From assembly GCF_017901175.1 (NCBI RefSeq), contig NZ_CP072793.1, positions 124,001 through 188,000 of the forward strand: a stretch of DNA of 64,000 nt. The letters are read 5' to 3'. The notes below the pieces were generated by a model. The model saw only the letters and a list, made by a program, of their open reading frames with translations. It had not been told where the DNA came from and searched no databases. The stretch's first letter is position 1. The number at the start of each line of letters is the position of its first letter. This document shows, one piece after another, positions 24,604 through 33,272 of this stretch. The stretch comes from Thiothrix unzii (GTDB lineage: Bacteria > Pseudomonadota > Gammaproteobacteria > Thiotrichales > Thiotrichaceae). The position numbers were made by a program, and so were the translations under genes.

Positions 24604-26758
24604 AGCGATACTTACCCCGGCGAATGTGTTGTTAGCGGTGCTGCTGTTTGTCGCGTTTGCACAAATGACCGCCGTTTATTTGCTGATGCAAACTCCTTGG
24701 ACGGGGATTAATGCGGTGGCTGGTACGCTACCCGACACCGTGGTGGTTGAGTCGATAGACGCGGATTCTCCCGCTGCTGGCAAGTTATCCGTTGGCGAAG
24801 TTCTGACCGGGGTGCAAACCGCGCAAGGGTTGCTGAAACTCGCGCCGTTGCTTTACGATTTTCCGCCGCTGTCACCTGCCACGTTTGCGCAATTGGATGC
24901 GTTTTATCAACGGCAAGCGACGTTACACCGCGCTTTTACTGATCCGGTGGGAGTGACGTTCGTTACGGTGACTGGGGAAAATGTTACCTTGACACCGCTG
25001 CTTTACACCCCGTTGTCTGCCTTGCCATTGACATTTTGGTTGCTGAGTTTAATCAATTTGATTTCACCTTTGGTGGGCGTATTGGTGTGGACGTATCGCC
25101 CTAATCAGCAAGCGTCGGCGTTGTTGCTGATGCACGGGCTATTTTATTACCTGTTTGTGATGGGTGGCGTATGTGTGGTGGCATCGGAATTTTATTTGCC
25201 ACCGGAGATTTTGCAGCAGGTGTTGCTGTTGCAAGTGGCGGGGATCGGCATCGCCGCGCCACTGATGGTGCTGATTTTGTGTTACGCGCCATCGCCGTTG
25301 GTACGCGGAAATTGGCTGTTATGGCTTACCTTGGGTGGGTCGGCTTTAACCATCGTCAACTACCATTACCACTGGTTTGAATCGCCGGGGCATATGTATT
25401 ACTCGCAACATCCGTTGATTTACATCGGGGCATCCATTGCGATCATCCTGCAATGGCGACGCACCCGCCAACAACCGGTCGAACGCGCTGCCTTGCTGGT
25501 TCTCGCTACTTCGTTTATGTTGCCTAGCACCCTGATTGTGGCGATACACGTTATCCCTATTTTGTTCGGGAAACTGCCGTTGGTGGGGAATACGATCATA
25601 TTGATGCTATTCCTATTGATTGCAGTAGGGTTGGCGGTGGGCATTTTGCGCTACCGCTTGTTTGATATTGAATTTTGGTGGTTGAAATCGCTGTTGTGGT
25701 TACTCGGCGGCTGTTTGGTGGCGGCGATTGATTTGAGTGTCACCGCGTTGTTCCAGCTCTCTGATAGTTACGCGCTGGGCATTTCGGTGATTATTGCAGG
25801 CTTTTTGTATTTCCCGCTGCGTCAATGGTTGCTGGGGAAAGTGATTCCGGCGGAAAAGCAAAACTTGCAGGATTTCCTGCCCGCGTTTAGCAGCAGCTTG
25901 TCGGATGCGGTTTCCCAAGACACCTTTGAGCAACGCTGGTTGGAATCGCTGCAACAACGTTTTCACCCGCTGCATCTGGAGCCCTTACCTGAAACCATTA
26001 CGCACACCCAGCTATCGGATAATGGCTTGCACCTGCAAATCCCCAGTCTCGATAACACCCGCTCTTACCGGCTCAGTGGTAAACAACGCGCCGCGCGTTT
26101 GTTCCACAAAACCGACGTAAAAAACACCGAATCGCTGCTGACCGTAGCGCGGATGGCAAGCAACGCCAGCGAAATGCGCCAGCAAGCCATTATGGAAGAG
26201 CGGCGGCGCATTATGCACGACCTGCACGACAGCTTGGGTTCAAAACTGCTGACCTTGACCCATCAGCTACCCGACCCCAACCACAAGGAATCTGCTAAAC
26301 AAGCCCTGATGACCTTGCGCGATACTATCCGTTTATCGCTGAAAACCACGCCGTTACGTTTGGAAGACCACCTAGCCGATTGGCGGGCAGAAATTGCCGA
26401 ACGCGCCGATGCAGCAGGTGTCACCCTGCATTGGCAGCAAACCGGTGACGCAAGTATTCATGCTTTAACCCCTAAACTGGTGTTGGAAATCACGCAACTG
26501 TTACGCGAAACCGTCAGCAATGCCTTGAAGCACGCCGCACCCGCACAACTCAGCCTGCGCTTCCAGATGGATGCCAGCACTTTACAGATTTTGGTGGGCA
26601 ATGACGGGCGGGTTTCTGATCCTGCAACCTGGAAAGCAGGGACGGGGTTAGGCTCGATTCAAACACGGATTGCGCGGCTGGGCGGTGATGTTAGGTTTGA
26701 ATTGCGTGATAAGCCCAAATTGCATAATCGGGTGGTGTTACGCATCCCCTTAATCTGA
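24596..26758 (+). CDS. Multispan sensor histidine kinase 2 (paralogue of kinase 1)
   Basis: About 720 residues, same architecture as the preceding kinase: membrane helix, PDZ-like loop (V-E-S-I-D-A-D-S-P-A-A-G), multiple membrane helices, HisKA_3 with M-H-D-L-H-D-S-L-G, and HATPase (S-N-A-L-K-H, G-N-D-G, G-T-G-L-G). Soluble kinase halves are very alike; sensor loops differ more, suggesting two different signals entering one regulator or one heterodimer. Its start overlaps the stop of kinase 1. All catalytic motifs are present in both. Confidence 0.82.
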   Translation: MNKAILTPANVLLAVLLFVAFAQMTAVYLLMQTPWTGINAVAGTLPDTVVVESIDADSPAAGKLSVGEVLTGVQTAQGLLKLAPLLYDFPPLSPATFAQLDAFYQRQATLHRAFTDPVGVTFVTVTGENVTLTPLLYTPLSALPLTFWLLSLINLISPLVGVLVWTYRPNQQASALLLMHGLFYYLFVMGGVCVVASEFYLPPEILQQVLLLQVAGIGIAAPLMVLILCYAPSPLVRGNWLLWLTLGGSALTIVNYHYHWFESPGHMYYSQHPLIYIGASIAIILQWRRTRQQPVERAALLVLATSFMLPSTLIVAIHVIPILFGKLPLVGNTIILMLFLLIAVGLAVGILRYRLFDIEFWWLKSLLWLLGGCLVAAIDLSVTALFQLSDSYALGISVIIAGFLYFPLRQWLLGKVIPAEKQNLQDFLPAFSSSLSDAVSQDTFEQRWLESLQQRFHPLHLEPLPETITHTQLSDNGLHLQIPSLDNTRSYRLSGKQRAARLFHKTDVKNTESLLTVARMASNASEMRQQAIMEERRRIMHDLHDSLGSKLLTLTHQLPDPNHKESAKQALMTLRDTIRLSLKTTPLRLEDHLADWRAEIAERADAAGVTLHWQQTGDASIHALTPKLVLEITQLLRETVSNALKHAAPAQLSLRFQMDASTLQILVGNDGRVSDPATWKAGTGLGSIQTRIARLGGDVRFELRDKPKLHNRVVLRIPLI

Positions 26759-26823
26759 AATAAACCACAGCTAATCAGTAAAAGCTGGCATTCACAGTAA
26801 AAATAAAAGATCATAAATTCTTT

Positions 26824-26883
26824 ACTATTCAAATTGATACATTCGTTTAGATAGTTATATTGGCCTTGCTTTCCCGTCACAAT
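26824..26883 (+). promoter_or_regulatory. Dyad element copy a with -10 of the pilus operon
   Basis: A 32-bp imperfect dyad (26824-26855; left arm starting ACTAT, centre AC at 26839-26840, right arm ending ATAGT) sits upstream of the chaperone gene. A -10-like CACAAT begins at 26878, exactly 38.5 bp after the dyad centre, as in copies b, c and d. Another candidate -10 (TATATT) lies at 26856. Confidence 0.6.
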
Positions 26884-26918
26884 AGCTCCATCACCTCAAT
26901 AATGTATGGAGACTACCA

Positions 26919-27737
26919 ATGCAAACCGCACGCACTTTTTCCCTGCCTTTATTCGCTGCTTTAGGCTTCGCTACCTTAGCCCCTGCTGCCTATGCTTTCC
27001 AGCTTTCACCCGTGGTTGCCGCGCTGGAGCCAACCGGTCCGAAAGCCGAACAGGTGTATCTGCTCACCAACAGTTCCCAAAAACCTGCCGCGATCCAGTT
27101 TGATGTTACTACTCGCCAACAGCGCAGCGATGGTTCAGAAACTCGCCAAGCTGCGAATAACCATTTCAGCGTGCAACCGTCGCAAGTGGTGATTCCGGCG
27201 GGTGGCACGCAAAAAGTCAAAGTGAAATGGCAAGGCGGTAATGTCAGCCGCGAACAAGCCTACCGTTTCATTGCCAAACAAGTGCCGGTCAAACTCGAAC
27301 AAGGCGGCGACATTAGCATCAATGTGGTAATGACGATGGAAGGTGCGCTTTACGTCAAGCCGGGTACGGGCAACAGCGCACCCGCCGCCAGCAAAGGTGA
27401 CGATTACACCCCAACCCGCGAAGAAATGGCCGCCACCGAAGCCGCCGCCAACCAAACCAGCACTACCCCTGCGATGTTGCAAGTGCAAGATATACGCAAA
27501 CAAGGGCAATATCTGGTTATCAGCGTGCATAACCCCGCGCAAGAACACATCATTCTCAATGCCACCCGTTTGCAACTTAAGGCAGGCATCAAAACATTGA
27601 ACCTGAGCGGGCAGCAACTCGGCAATCTACAAGGGCAAAACCTGTTGGGCGGCGCGACTCGCCACTTCCAAATGCCACTGCCTGCTGGATTTGATGAGCG
27701 CGTCCAGTGGCAGGGGCAATTGGCAGCCGGTCGCTAA
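26919..27737 (+). CDS. Periplasmic pilus chaperone
   Basis: A 272-residue protein with a signal peptide (about 1-27) and an immunoglobulin-like chaperone N-domain: P-T-G-P-K-A-E-Q-V-Y-L-L-T-N, then R-Q-Q-R-S-D-G-S-E, and the strand V-I-P-A-G-G-T-Q-K-V-K-V-K-W. This is the PapD-like family that caps pilin subunits in the periplasm by donor-strand complementation. The C-terminal part contains a charged linker and a second beta domain. An usher gene follows after 18 bp. Sequence style suits the archaic or alpha-type systems better than type 1 fimbriae. Confidence 0.85.
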   Translation: MQTARTFSLPLFAALGFATLAPAAYAFQLSPVVAALEPTGPKAEQVYLLTNSSQKPAAIQFDVTTRQQRSDGSETRQAANNHFSVQPSQVVIPAGGTQKVKVKWQGGNVSREQAYRFIAKQVPVKLEQGGDISINVVMTMEGALYVKPGTGNSAPAASKGDDYTPTREEMAATEAAANQTSTTPAMLQVQDIRKQGQYLVISVHNPAQEHIILNATRLQLKAGIKTLNLSGQQLGNLQGQNLLGGATRHFQMPLPAGFDERVQWQGQLAAGR

Positions 27738-27755
27738 CCGCTGCCGATTAACACC

Positions 27756-30338
27756 ATGAAAGCCCTGAACCCTCATCTTTGGCTTTACCTCTCCCCGTTG
27801 CTGCTGGCGACGGGGGCGAGTCATGCCAATATTGCTGCGAATGGCAACAGCGAAGAAGAGTTGGACGCGCTGTTTCGGGAAGCCTTCGGTAAAGAAAACG
27901 AGCAACTTCCCGGCGAACTCGAAGCCGAGTTGCGGGTGAATGGCAATGTTCAAGGCACAATCCTCGCCCGCACCAATGGCAAAACCATTACCCAATTGCA
28001 GCGCGAGGCATTGCTACCCAAATTACGCCCTTACCTGAAAGAATCCTTGCTCAAATCGCTGGAAAAAAACGCGGCTAACAGCGGTTGGCTCAGTGCCAGC
28101 GCACTTGAAGCGGCGGGTATCCGCACCCATTACGACATTCAAGAATTAGCCGTCGCGGTCAAAATCGACAAAAAAAGCATGAACCGGCGGATGCGCTCGT
28201 TACTCAGTGCGTTACCCGGTGACAAGCAGCACGTTATTCCCGAACGCTTGGCTGACCCTGCTAAAGTCAGCGGTTACATCAATCTTAGCAGTGGGATTTT
28301 GCAAGATTTCAGCAATAGCAGCGCGGAACCCAGCCTCAATGTGCGGGCGGAAAGCGCGGTCAATGTCCACGGCTTTGTGCTGGAAAATCAACACACCTAC
28401 CAACACGGCACGAACGGCAAACCGGGTAAGTTGACCCGCGATTACACCCGCTTGGTCATCGACGATGCGGAAGAGGAACACCGCTATCGCATTGGCGACA
28501 TCAGCACTGAAAGTCGCAATTTCCAAGGCTCGTTACCCCTCGGCGGGGTGCAAGTGACGCGTGATTTGACTTGGGCAAGCTCACGCGAATACACCCCGCA
28601 AGGCAACCAGCGTTTCAGCCTGAGCAGCCCCGCCGAAGTCGATATTTACCTTGATGGACGCTTACACCGCAGTGTGCGCTTACAAGCAGGGGAACACGAG
28701 TTGGCGGAACTCGACGCACTCGGCGGCACTAGCGTCAAGCTGCGCATCAAAGACGATCTTGGCAAAATCACCACGCAAGAATTCAGCCGCTTTACCGACA
28801 GCCGCTTGTTAAGCCCGGAATTTTCGCGCTATTCCATTAGCGTCGGTTTCCCCTCGCGCCGCGAAGCCGACCAGCTCAAATACGACACCAAACGCCCGGT
28901 TGCCAGTGCCTATTACCAGCAAGGTGTGACCGAGAACCTCACCGCCGGGGTCGATGTGCAAACCGACGGTAAGGCGCATCAAGTGGGCGGCGACATTATT
29001 TGGGCAACGGAAATCGGTAATGTCACCGCTGGGGTCAGCCACAGCCAAAGCCGCAACGGCAAAAAAGGGCAGGCGGCACGGGTGCAAATCAGCCGCCGCC
29101 CCGATAACCGTGGGGAAGGCGACAAACAACACCCGATCCAGTGGGATATTGCCGCCGAACGCTTCACACCCGATTACCAAAATCTCAATCCGCAAGACGA
29201 CGGTACGACGACTACCACCTCCACTCAGGCGGTTAAGCAGCAACTCAATGCCAGTGTCAGCAAAGCGTTTAGCGACCGCACCAGTGGCAATCTTGGGGTG
29301 GCGCACACCACCCAACACGATGGCAAAACCCGCACCAATCTCAATGCCGGGGTGAGTACCCGTTTGGGTAAAAACCTCAACGTGTCGGTGTATGGCTCGC
29401 AAAGCCGCGATGCCAAGGGTGCGGCGGATATGTCGGTGCGGGTCGGTTTCAGTATGCCGCTGGATGCTACCGCTTCCGGGCGTGGGCAATCGGTGAGCGG
29501 TTCGCACGATGATAAAGGGCGTTCGCAACTGGCATACCGCATTTCCGGCAAGCGTAAGCGCGGGGTGGACAGTTTGAGCGGCGGGGTGCGCTTGCAAAAT
29601 GAGCGCGGCAACACTGGGTTGGGGGCGGATGTGCGCTACCAAGGCGAAGCATTTGACGCGAATTTATCCATCACGCCGCAGCTTGCCAGCAGCAAAGTGG
29701 GTTACAGCGGTTCGGCGAATGTGAATACCGCGATTGTGTTTGCTGACGGTGCGGTGGCGATGAGTCGCCCGGTGCATGACAGTTTCGCCATCCTCGAACC
29801 GCCGGAAGGTTTGGAACACCCAATGGCAGCCAGCCGTGGCAAGAATTTATTCCAACGCAAAGAAAACACGCTCGACAGCTTGCCGGAGCGTTACGACGCG
29901 GTGATGCAACCGGGCAGCAAAGCGGTGCTGAATAACCTCGCTTCGTACCAAGTGCAACATGTCAGCAGCGACAGCGCGGTATTGCCGGAAGGCTTTGACC
30001 TCGACGCTACCGAGTTTGATGTCATGCCCGATTACAAAAGCGGCTATCGCGTGAAAGTGGGCGGGGAACGCGGCGCAATGTTAGAAGCGCATTTAGCCGA
30101 TGCCAGCGGGCAACCGCTCAAGCTGCAAGGCGGGCAATTGATCGCGCTGGATGCCAAACAGGGTGGTAAACCTATCCCATTTTTCACCGACGAGGACGGC
30201 GTAATGCGCTTATCGCACATCCGCCAAGGCAATTACCGCGTCGAACTGTTTTCCCTGCCGGATTTGCGCAACCCGCCGATACGGGTCACGGGCAAACCCG
30301 GCGAAACCCAAACGCTGGACTTGAGGGCAACCTCGTGA
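27756..30338 (+). CDS. Chaperone-usher outer-membrane usher
   Basis: An 860-residue outer-membrane usher. Signal peptide, N-terminal subunit/chaperone binding domain (about 25-180), a 24-strand pore region with alternating polar and hydrophobic strands (about 190-650; Y-R-I-G-D-I-S-T-E-S-R and L-P-L-G-G-V-Q-V are typical), and C-terminal carboxypeptidase-regulatory-like domains. It threads folded pilins across the outer membrane using no ATP. Length and domain order are intact. Order chaperone-usher-pilin is seen in archaic and alpha-type operons. Confidence 0.85.
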   Translation: MKALNPHLWLYLSPLLLATGASHANIAANGNSEEELDALFREAFGKENEQLPGELEAELRVNGNVQGTILARTNGKTITQLQREALLPKLRPYLKESLLKSLEKNAANSGWLSASALEAAGIRTHYDIQELAVAVKIDKKSMNRRMRSLLSALPGDKQHVIPERLADPAKVSGYINLSSGILQDFSNSSAEPSLNVRAESAVNVHGFVLENQHTYQHGTNGKPGKLTRDYTRLVIDDAEEEHRYRIGDISTESRNFQGSLPLGGVQVTRDLTWASSREYTPQGNQRFSLSSPAEVDIYLDGRLHRSVRLQAGEHELAELDALGGTSVKLRIKDDLGKITTQEFSRFTDSRLLSPEFSRYSISVGFPSRREADQLKYDTKRPVASAYYQQGVTENLTAGVDVQTDGKAHQVGGDIIWATEIGNVTAGVSHSQSRNGKKGQAARVQISRRPDNRGEGDKQHPIQWDIAAERFTPDYQNLNPQDDGTTTTTSTQAVKQQLNASVSKAFSDRTSGNLGVAHTTQHDGKTRTNLNAGVSTRLGKNLNVSVYGSQSRDAKGAADMSVRVGFSMPLDATASGRGQSVSGSHDDKGRSQLAYRISGKRKRGVDSLSGGVRLQNERGNTGLGADVRYQGEAFDANLSITPQLASSKVGYSGSANVNTAIVFADGAVAMSRPVHDSFAILEPPEGLEHPMAASRGKNLFQRKENTLDSLPERYDAVMQPGSKAVLNNLASYQVQHVSSDSAVLPEGFDLDATEFDVMPDYKSGYRVKVGGERGAMLEAHLADASGQPLKLQGGQLIALDAKQGGKPIPFFTDEDGVMRLSHIRQGNYRVELFSLPDLRNPPIRVTGKPGETQTLDLRATS

Positions 30339-30394
30339 AACACCCCGACCCAGCTATTTACTCTCCCCTAAACCTTTGTACAGGAGTACATACC

Positions 30395-30973
30395 ATGAAA
30401 AAGCAACTCATTATTGCCGCTATCGCCTGCGCTGTAAGCGGCGCGGCTTTCGCCGCTACTGAAGGTAGCCATACTATTAATCTGTATGCTACGCCTGATG
30501 TACCAGAATTCAGATTAAATGGTAGTGCTGTCACCGGAACAACACAAACCGATCTTAGTTTTGATTAATTATCTAGCGTTCATGATACCATCACGAAATC
30601 TATGGGTACTATCGGCATGAGTGCCACAGGCTATCCAACCACATTCACCGGAGTTTGTGAACTCAGTGCTGACTCTGACTGGGAGTTAGAATCAGACGGA
30701 CTTGATCCTATCAAATATGAGATCAAATCGAGCAATCTCCATTCTACTTTTGGGGCGGATAAATACTTAGAATATGGTTATTTTGATCAAAATGATAACA
30801 TTCCAGCAAATCATCCACTGGTAATTAGTGTTGGTACAGGAGGTTCAACAGCGGGAGGATGTAATTTACCTGATACTGAACTTGCTATAACTATTCGTGG
30901 AGTGACAAGACCAGCAGTCACCGCACTCACCCATTATACAGATACCATCACTTTTATCGCTCGTGTCATTTGA
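30395..30973 (+). pseudogene. Pilin-like subunit gene interrupted by one in-frame stop
   Basis: Starts at ATG 30395 after CAGGAG and encodes a signal peptide (to about A-F-A at residue 20), then beta-rich sequence. A TAA at 30566-30568 stops it after 57 residues, but the same frame stays open from 30569 to 30973 with matching beta-rich content (G-V-C-E-L, G-G-C-N-L) and two cysteines. Removing the one stop gives about 192 residues, the usual size of a pilin. It is therefore either a recent nonsense mutation, readthrough or a base-call error. It follows the usher by 56 bp in the same operon. Confidence 0.75.
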
Positions 30974-31000
30974 ATATGAAGCATAAAATGGCTTTGATTG

Positions 31001-31060
31001 ATGACCCAAACGAATGTATCCAAAGTGATAGTGTCGCAACGGAAAATAACTGATTACACT
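31001..31060 (+). promoter_or_regulatory. Dyad element copy b with -10
   Basis: A 32-bp dyad at 31001-31032 (centre GT at 31016-31017) lies 28 bp after the pilin stop. TACACT at 31055-31060 starts 38.5 bp after the centre. About 75 bp from the dyad onward is nearly identical to copy d, including the GTGTCGC and ACTTAAACCCAT blocks. A terminator follows at 31222, so the transcript from here may be short. Confidence 0.6.
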
Positions 31061-31221
31061 TAAACCCATGACAGACACACTGTCGTTGCAAATGGAAAGT
31101 ACAGCTTGAAGTTGCGAAGTTTTTATACTTATTGATAGTCGTGTCATGCAATACACATTCATGGATGAATGTTCTCTCTCCTAAAAAATGAACCTGAGTT
31201 TTTTTGTTGATCATCCGTTTG

Positions 31222-31248
31222 AAGCCCCACTTGTTGGGGCTTTTTTTT
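31222..31248 (+). terminator. Rho-independent terminator
   Basis: A perfect 8-bp stem (AAGCCCCA at 31222-31229, TGGGGCTT at 31235-31242) with a five-base loop and a run of eight T. It can end the pilus operon and the short transcript from dyad b. A weaker relative lies at 39641-39665 in the second copy of this region. Confidence 0.85.
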
Positions 31249-31301
31249 GATTATTTGCTATATTATCAATAGAGTGGAAATGATGAAGTTGGAGTTCGGT
31301 T

Positions 31302-32111
31302 ATGAAAATTAAAAATCACCTGATAAAATTTATTGGTGCCTTGCTGATGATTGTGAATGCACAAGTAATGGCAGACGCGATTTGTGGGCGTTCTATGTGT
31401 GGTTGCTGGGGCGATGTTAACTTGTCTTATAATCTGACTTTGCGTGATAAAAACCGTCAGCCAGTCAAAAATATCCAAGCTTTTTGTGATAATGAACACA
31501 GCCCTATGGGAAAAAGCAATGCCACAGGTGTAGTGCAATTTTCTGTAGCAACGAAAAGCAGCCCCGGCTGTGGTTTTGAGCGTTGTGGTAGTATAAAGTT
31601 GGTTGATCCAGCTAAAAAGTTTGTCGATAAGCTTATTGTAAGGCCAAAATTAGATCACGCATTAATTAAGAAAGATGTTGTTCTCGATGGTGCAGGTTTA
31701 CCAGTTGGCACAATTTATTCAGATCCTAAATATACCCATCCTTCATTCAGGCCAGATGATTTGTCATTTGTGTTGCCAGACCTGCCATTTGGTCGCGTTG
31801 AATCGGTGCCATTTTATGCAATCATACTTAAATCACTACCCAAGTGTAGTTTGCAGGATTCCGAAAGAAAAAAAGCGCAGGCGTACTTCCCAAAAAATAA
31901 AGTGTTTTACGATAAAGAAGGCTGTACTGGAAATTATCTGGATGATTTGATTTTTTACACCAATGTGAATAGTGATGATTATGATTTTCTTGCTGTTTAT
32001 GCGGGGGCGAATTTAACGCAGGCGAAACAACTTGCAGAAAAAGTAAAGCGGTTGGATCAGTTTGCTGGCTATAATATTCGCAAAATGCAGGTTGTATATA
32101 CATCGCCTTAA
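31302..32111 (+). CDS. Secreted cysteine-containing protein of unknown function
   Basis: A 269-residue protein with a signal peptide ending near V-M-A-D (residue 25). The mature part starts with a cysteine-rich stretch (I-C-G-R-S-M-C-G-C-W-G), has further cysteine pairs (C-G-F-E-R-C-G) and a long beta-rich body, with a C-terminal helix. I do not recognise the family. A remnant of a second copy of its last 20 codons is present near 39698. It is AT-rich like its neighbours. GGAG at 31291 supports the start. The terminator at 31222 lies between it and dyad b. Confidence 0.6.
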   Translation: MKIKNHLIKFIGALLMIVNAQVMADAICGRSMCGCWGDVNLSYNLTLRDKNRQPVKNIQAFCDNEHSPMGKSNATGVVQFSVATKSSPGCGFERCGSIKLVDPAKKFVDKLIVRPKLDHALIKKDVVLDGAGLPVGTIYSDPKYTHPSFRPDDLSFVLPDLPFGRVESVPFYAIILKSLPKCSLQDSERKKAQAYFPKNKVFYDKEGCTGNYLDDLIFYTNVNSDDYDFLAVYAGANLTQAKQLAEKVKRLDQFAGYNIRKMQVVYTSP

Positions 32112-32462
32112 TGCTGTTAATAAGTGAATTTTTCAGGCTTTTTCCATAAAAATGAATTTTATCTTTTTGATCATTAATTTATAGTCGCCACTTGTGGGGA
32201 GTGATTAAAAATCTAATTTTCGCAATAAGAAAAAATCACACTATTCATTTGGATACATTCAAAGTGATAGTAGATGAACCAAAAGAATAAAACTAATATT
32301 CAACTTGAGAAAAGAAACAAACACTACCCATATAATCAAGTGATTTCGGATCTCTAAAACCAAGCATATAAACTTTACTATATGTTCAACCCCACTACTG
32401 CCCGCATCGTAAAATGTCATAGGCAGTTATTTGTTTTGTTATTCCAGAAAAGGAGCTTCAAT
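32112..32462. other. Intergenic region with dyad element c
   Basis: This 351-bp gap holds no convincing gene. It contains dyad element c at 32240-32271 and several AT-rich -10-like hexamers, including TATAAT at 32331. The rest is AT-rich and unexplained. Confidence 0.4.
32240..32299 (+). promoter_or_regulatory. Dyad element copy c with -10
   Basis: A 32-bp dyad at 32240-32271 with 11 of 15 arm positions matching (right arm ATTCAAAGTGATAGT). TAATAT at 32294-32299 starts 38.5 bp after the centre. It should serve the 32463 gene. Confidence 0.65.
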
Positions 32463-32828
32463 ATGGCTAATACCATACGTGTAACAGGATGTGACAATCA
32501 ATTGATTTTGATCGCTTATCAATGGGGCGCAAGTTATGAGGTTGGTACAATCCAAAGTGGTGACAAAGCTGTCGATGTTACCATTAATATCAGCAATAAC
32601 CCTTACCAAGGTCAGATCAAACTGAATGGGCTATGGACACCACTATCGGGTTCGTATGAAGTCGGGTTGCCCGCAGGTCAATACCATCTTGCGATTATTG
32701 GTCTTGACTGGGGTGGCCCCCAACATTTCAACGTAGAAGTCAATGGTACTCGCCTAGCTTATCCCTACCGCAACGCCGGAGAGGGGACAGTTTGGACACC
32801 TGCACCTATCCTGCTAACCGTTCAATAA
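32463..32828 (+). CDS. Small beta-rich protein of unknown function
   Basis: A 121-residue protein from the ATG at 32463, behind AAAAGGAG at 32450-32457. It has no signal peptide. Repeated short strands separated by glycine and asparagine turns (S-Y-E-V-G, twice) suggest an all-beta fold, perhaps carbohydrate- or ligand-binding. Family unknown. It lies 160-190 bp downstream of dyad c and is the only island gene besides 32910 and 38856 without a signal sequence. Confidence 0.55.
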   Translation: MANTIRVTGCDNQLILIAYQWGASYEVGTIQSGDKAVDVTINISNNPYQGQIKLNGLWTPLSGSYEVGLPAGQYHLAIIGLDWGGPQHFNVEVNGTRLAYPYRNAGEGTVWTPAPILLTVQ

Positions 32829-32909
32829 TTCAACTTTAAAATCTCCCGTATTAATAGCATTTTTTGAATTACCATGAATTATAGAGCAATAAAACACTTG
32901 GAGTATATC

Positions 32910-33272
32910 ATGGAAGCTGATGATAAATTAGTAGATGCAGCACCTGAATCTGAACCACAAAAACCAACCATTGATGAATTAACGGAAGCACCTCCTACTG
33001 AATCAATGCCTGAAAATCAATTGCAACAAGCTATTAACCGAGTTTTGGGTGAGGGACTGGATAAAGTAGTCAAACAAGCGTTTCAGATAGCAATTCAAAA
33101 GGCACTTGAACCTATCGTTACTCAAGCAATAGAAAAAGCTTTAGGATCTGTCACGGTTGAAGTGCCAGTATTGGCAGCAGTTACCCCTCGCCGCTTTAGT
33201 AGTATTTGCCCTGATAATGCTAATCGTCGTGGTGGTGATGGTAGCCCCTGTAATAGACCGATGACAACCTAA
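32910..33272 (+). CDS. Small acidic/helical protein of unknown function
   Basis: About 120 residues from the ATG at 32910, preceded by GGAG at 32901. An acidic, proline-rich N-terminus is followed by an amphipathic helical stretch (Q-A-I-N-R-V-L-G-E to I-E-K-A-L-G-S) and a basic C-terminal tail with two cysteines (C-P-D-N, S-P-C-N). A leader-plus-core layout of this kind can be seen in modified peptides, but no modifying enzyme is nearby, so that is only speculation. An upstream start at 32874 is possible. Confidence 0.5.
   Translation: MEADDKLVDAAPESEPQKPTIDELTEAPPTESMPENQLQQAINRVLGEGLDKVVKQAFQIAIQKALEPIVTQAIEKALGSVTVEVPVLAAVTPRRFSSICPDNANRRGGDGSPCNRPMTT

Noticed and set aside
28809-29642. 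277-codon antisense frame inside the usher gene
   Set aside because: Shadow of the GC-rich usher reading frame; no ribosome site and no protein-like sequence.
32910-33272. A modified-peptide (RiPP) precursor
   Set aside because: Leader-core style is suggestive but no maturation enzyme, protease or transporter is next to it.
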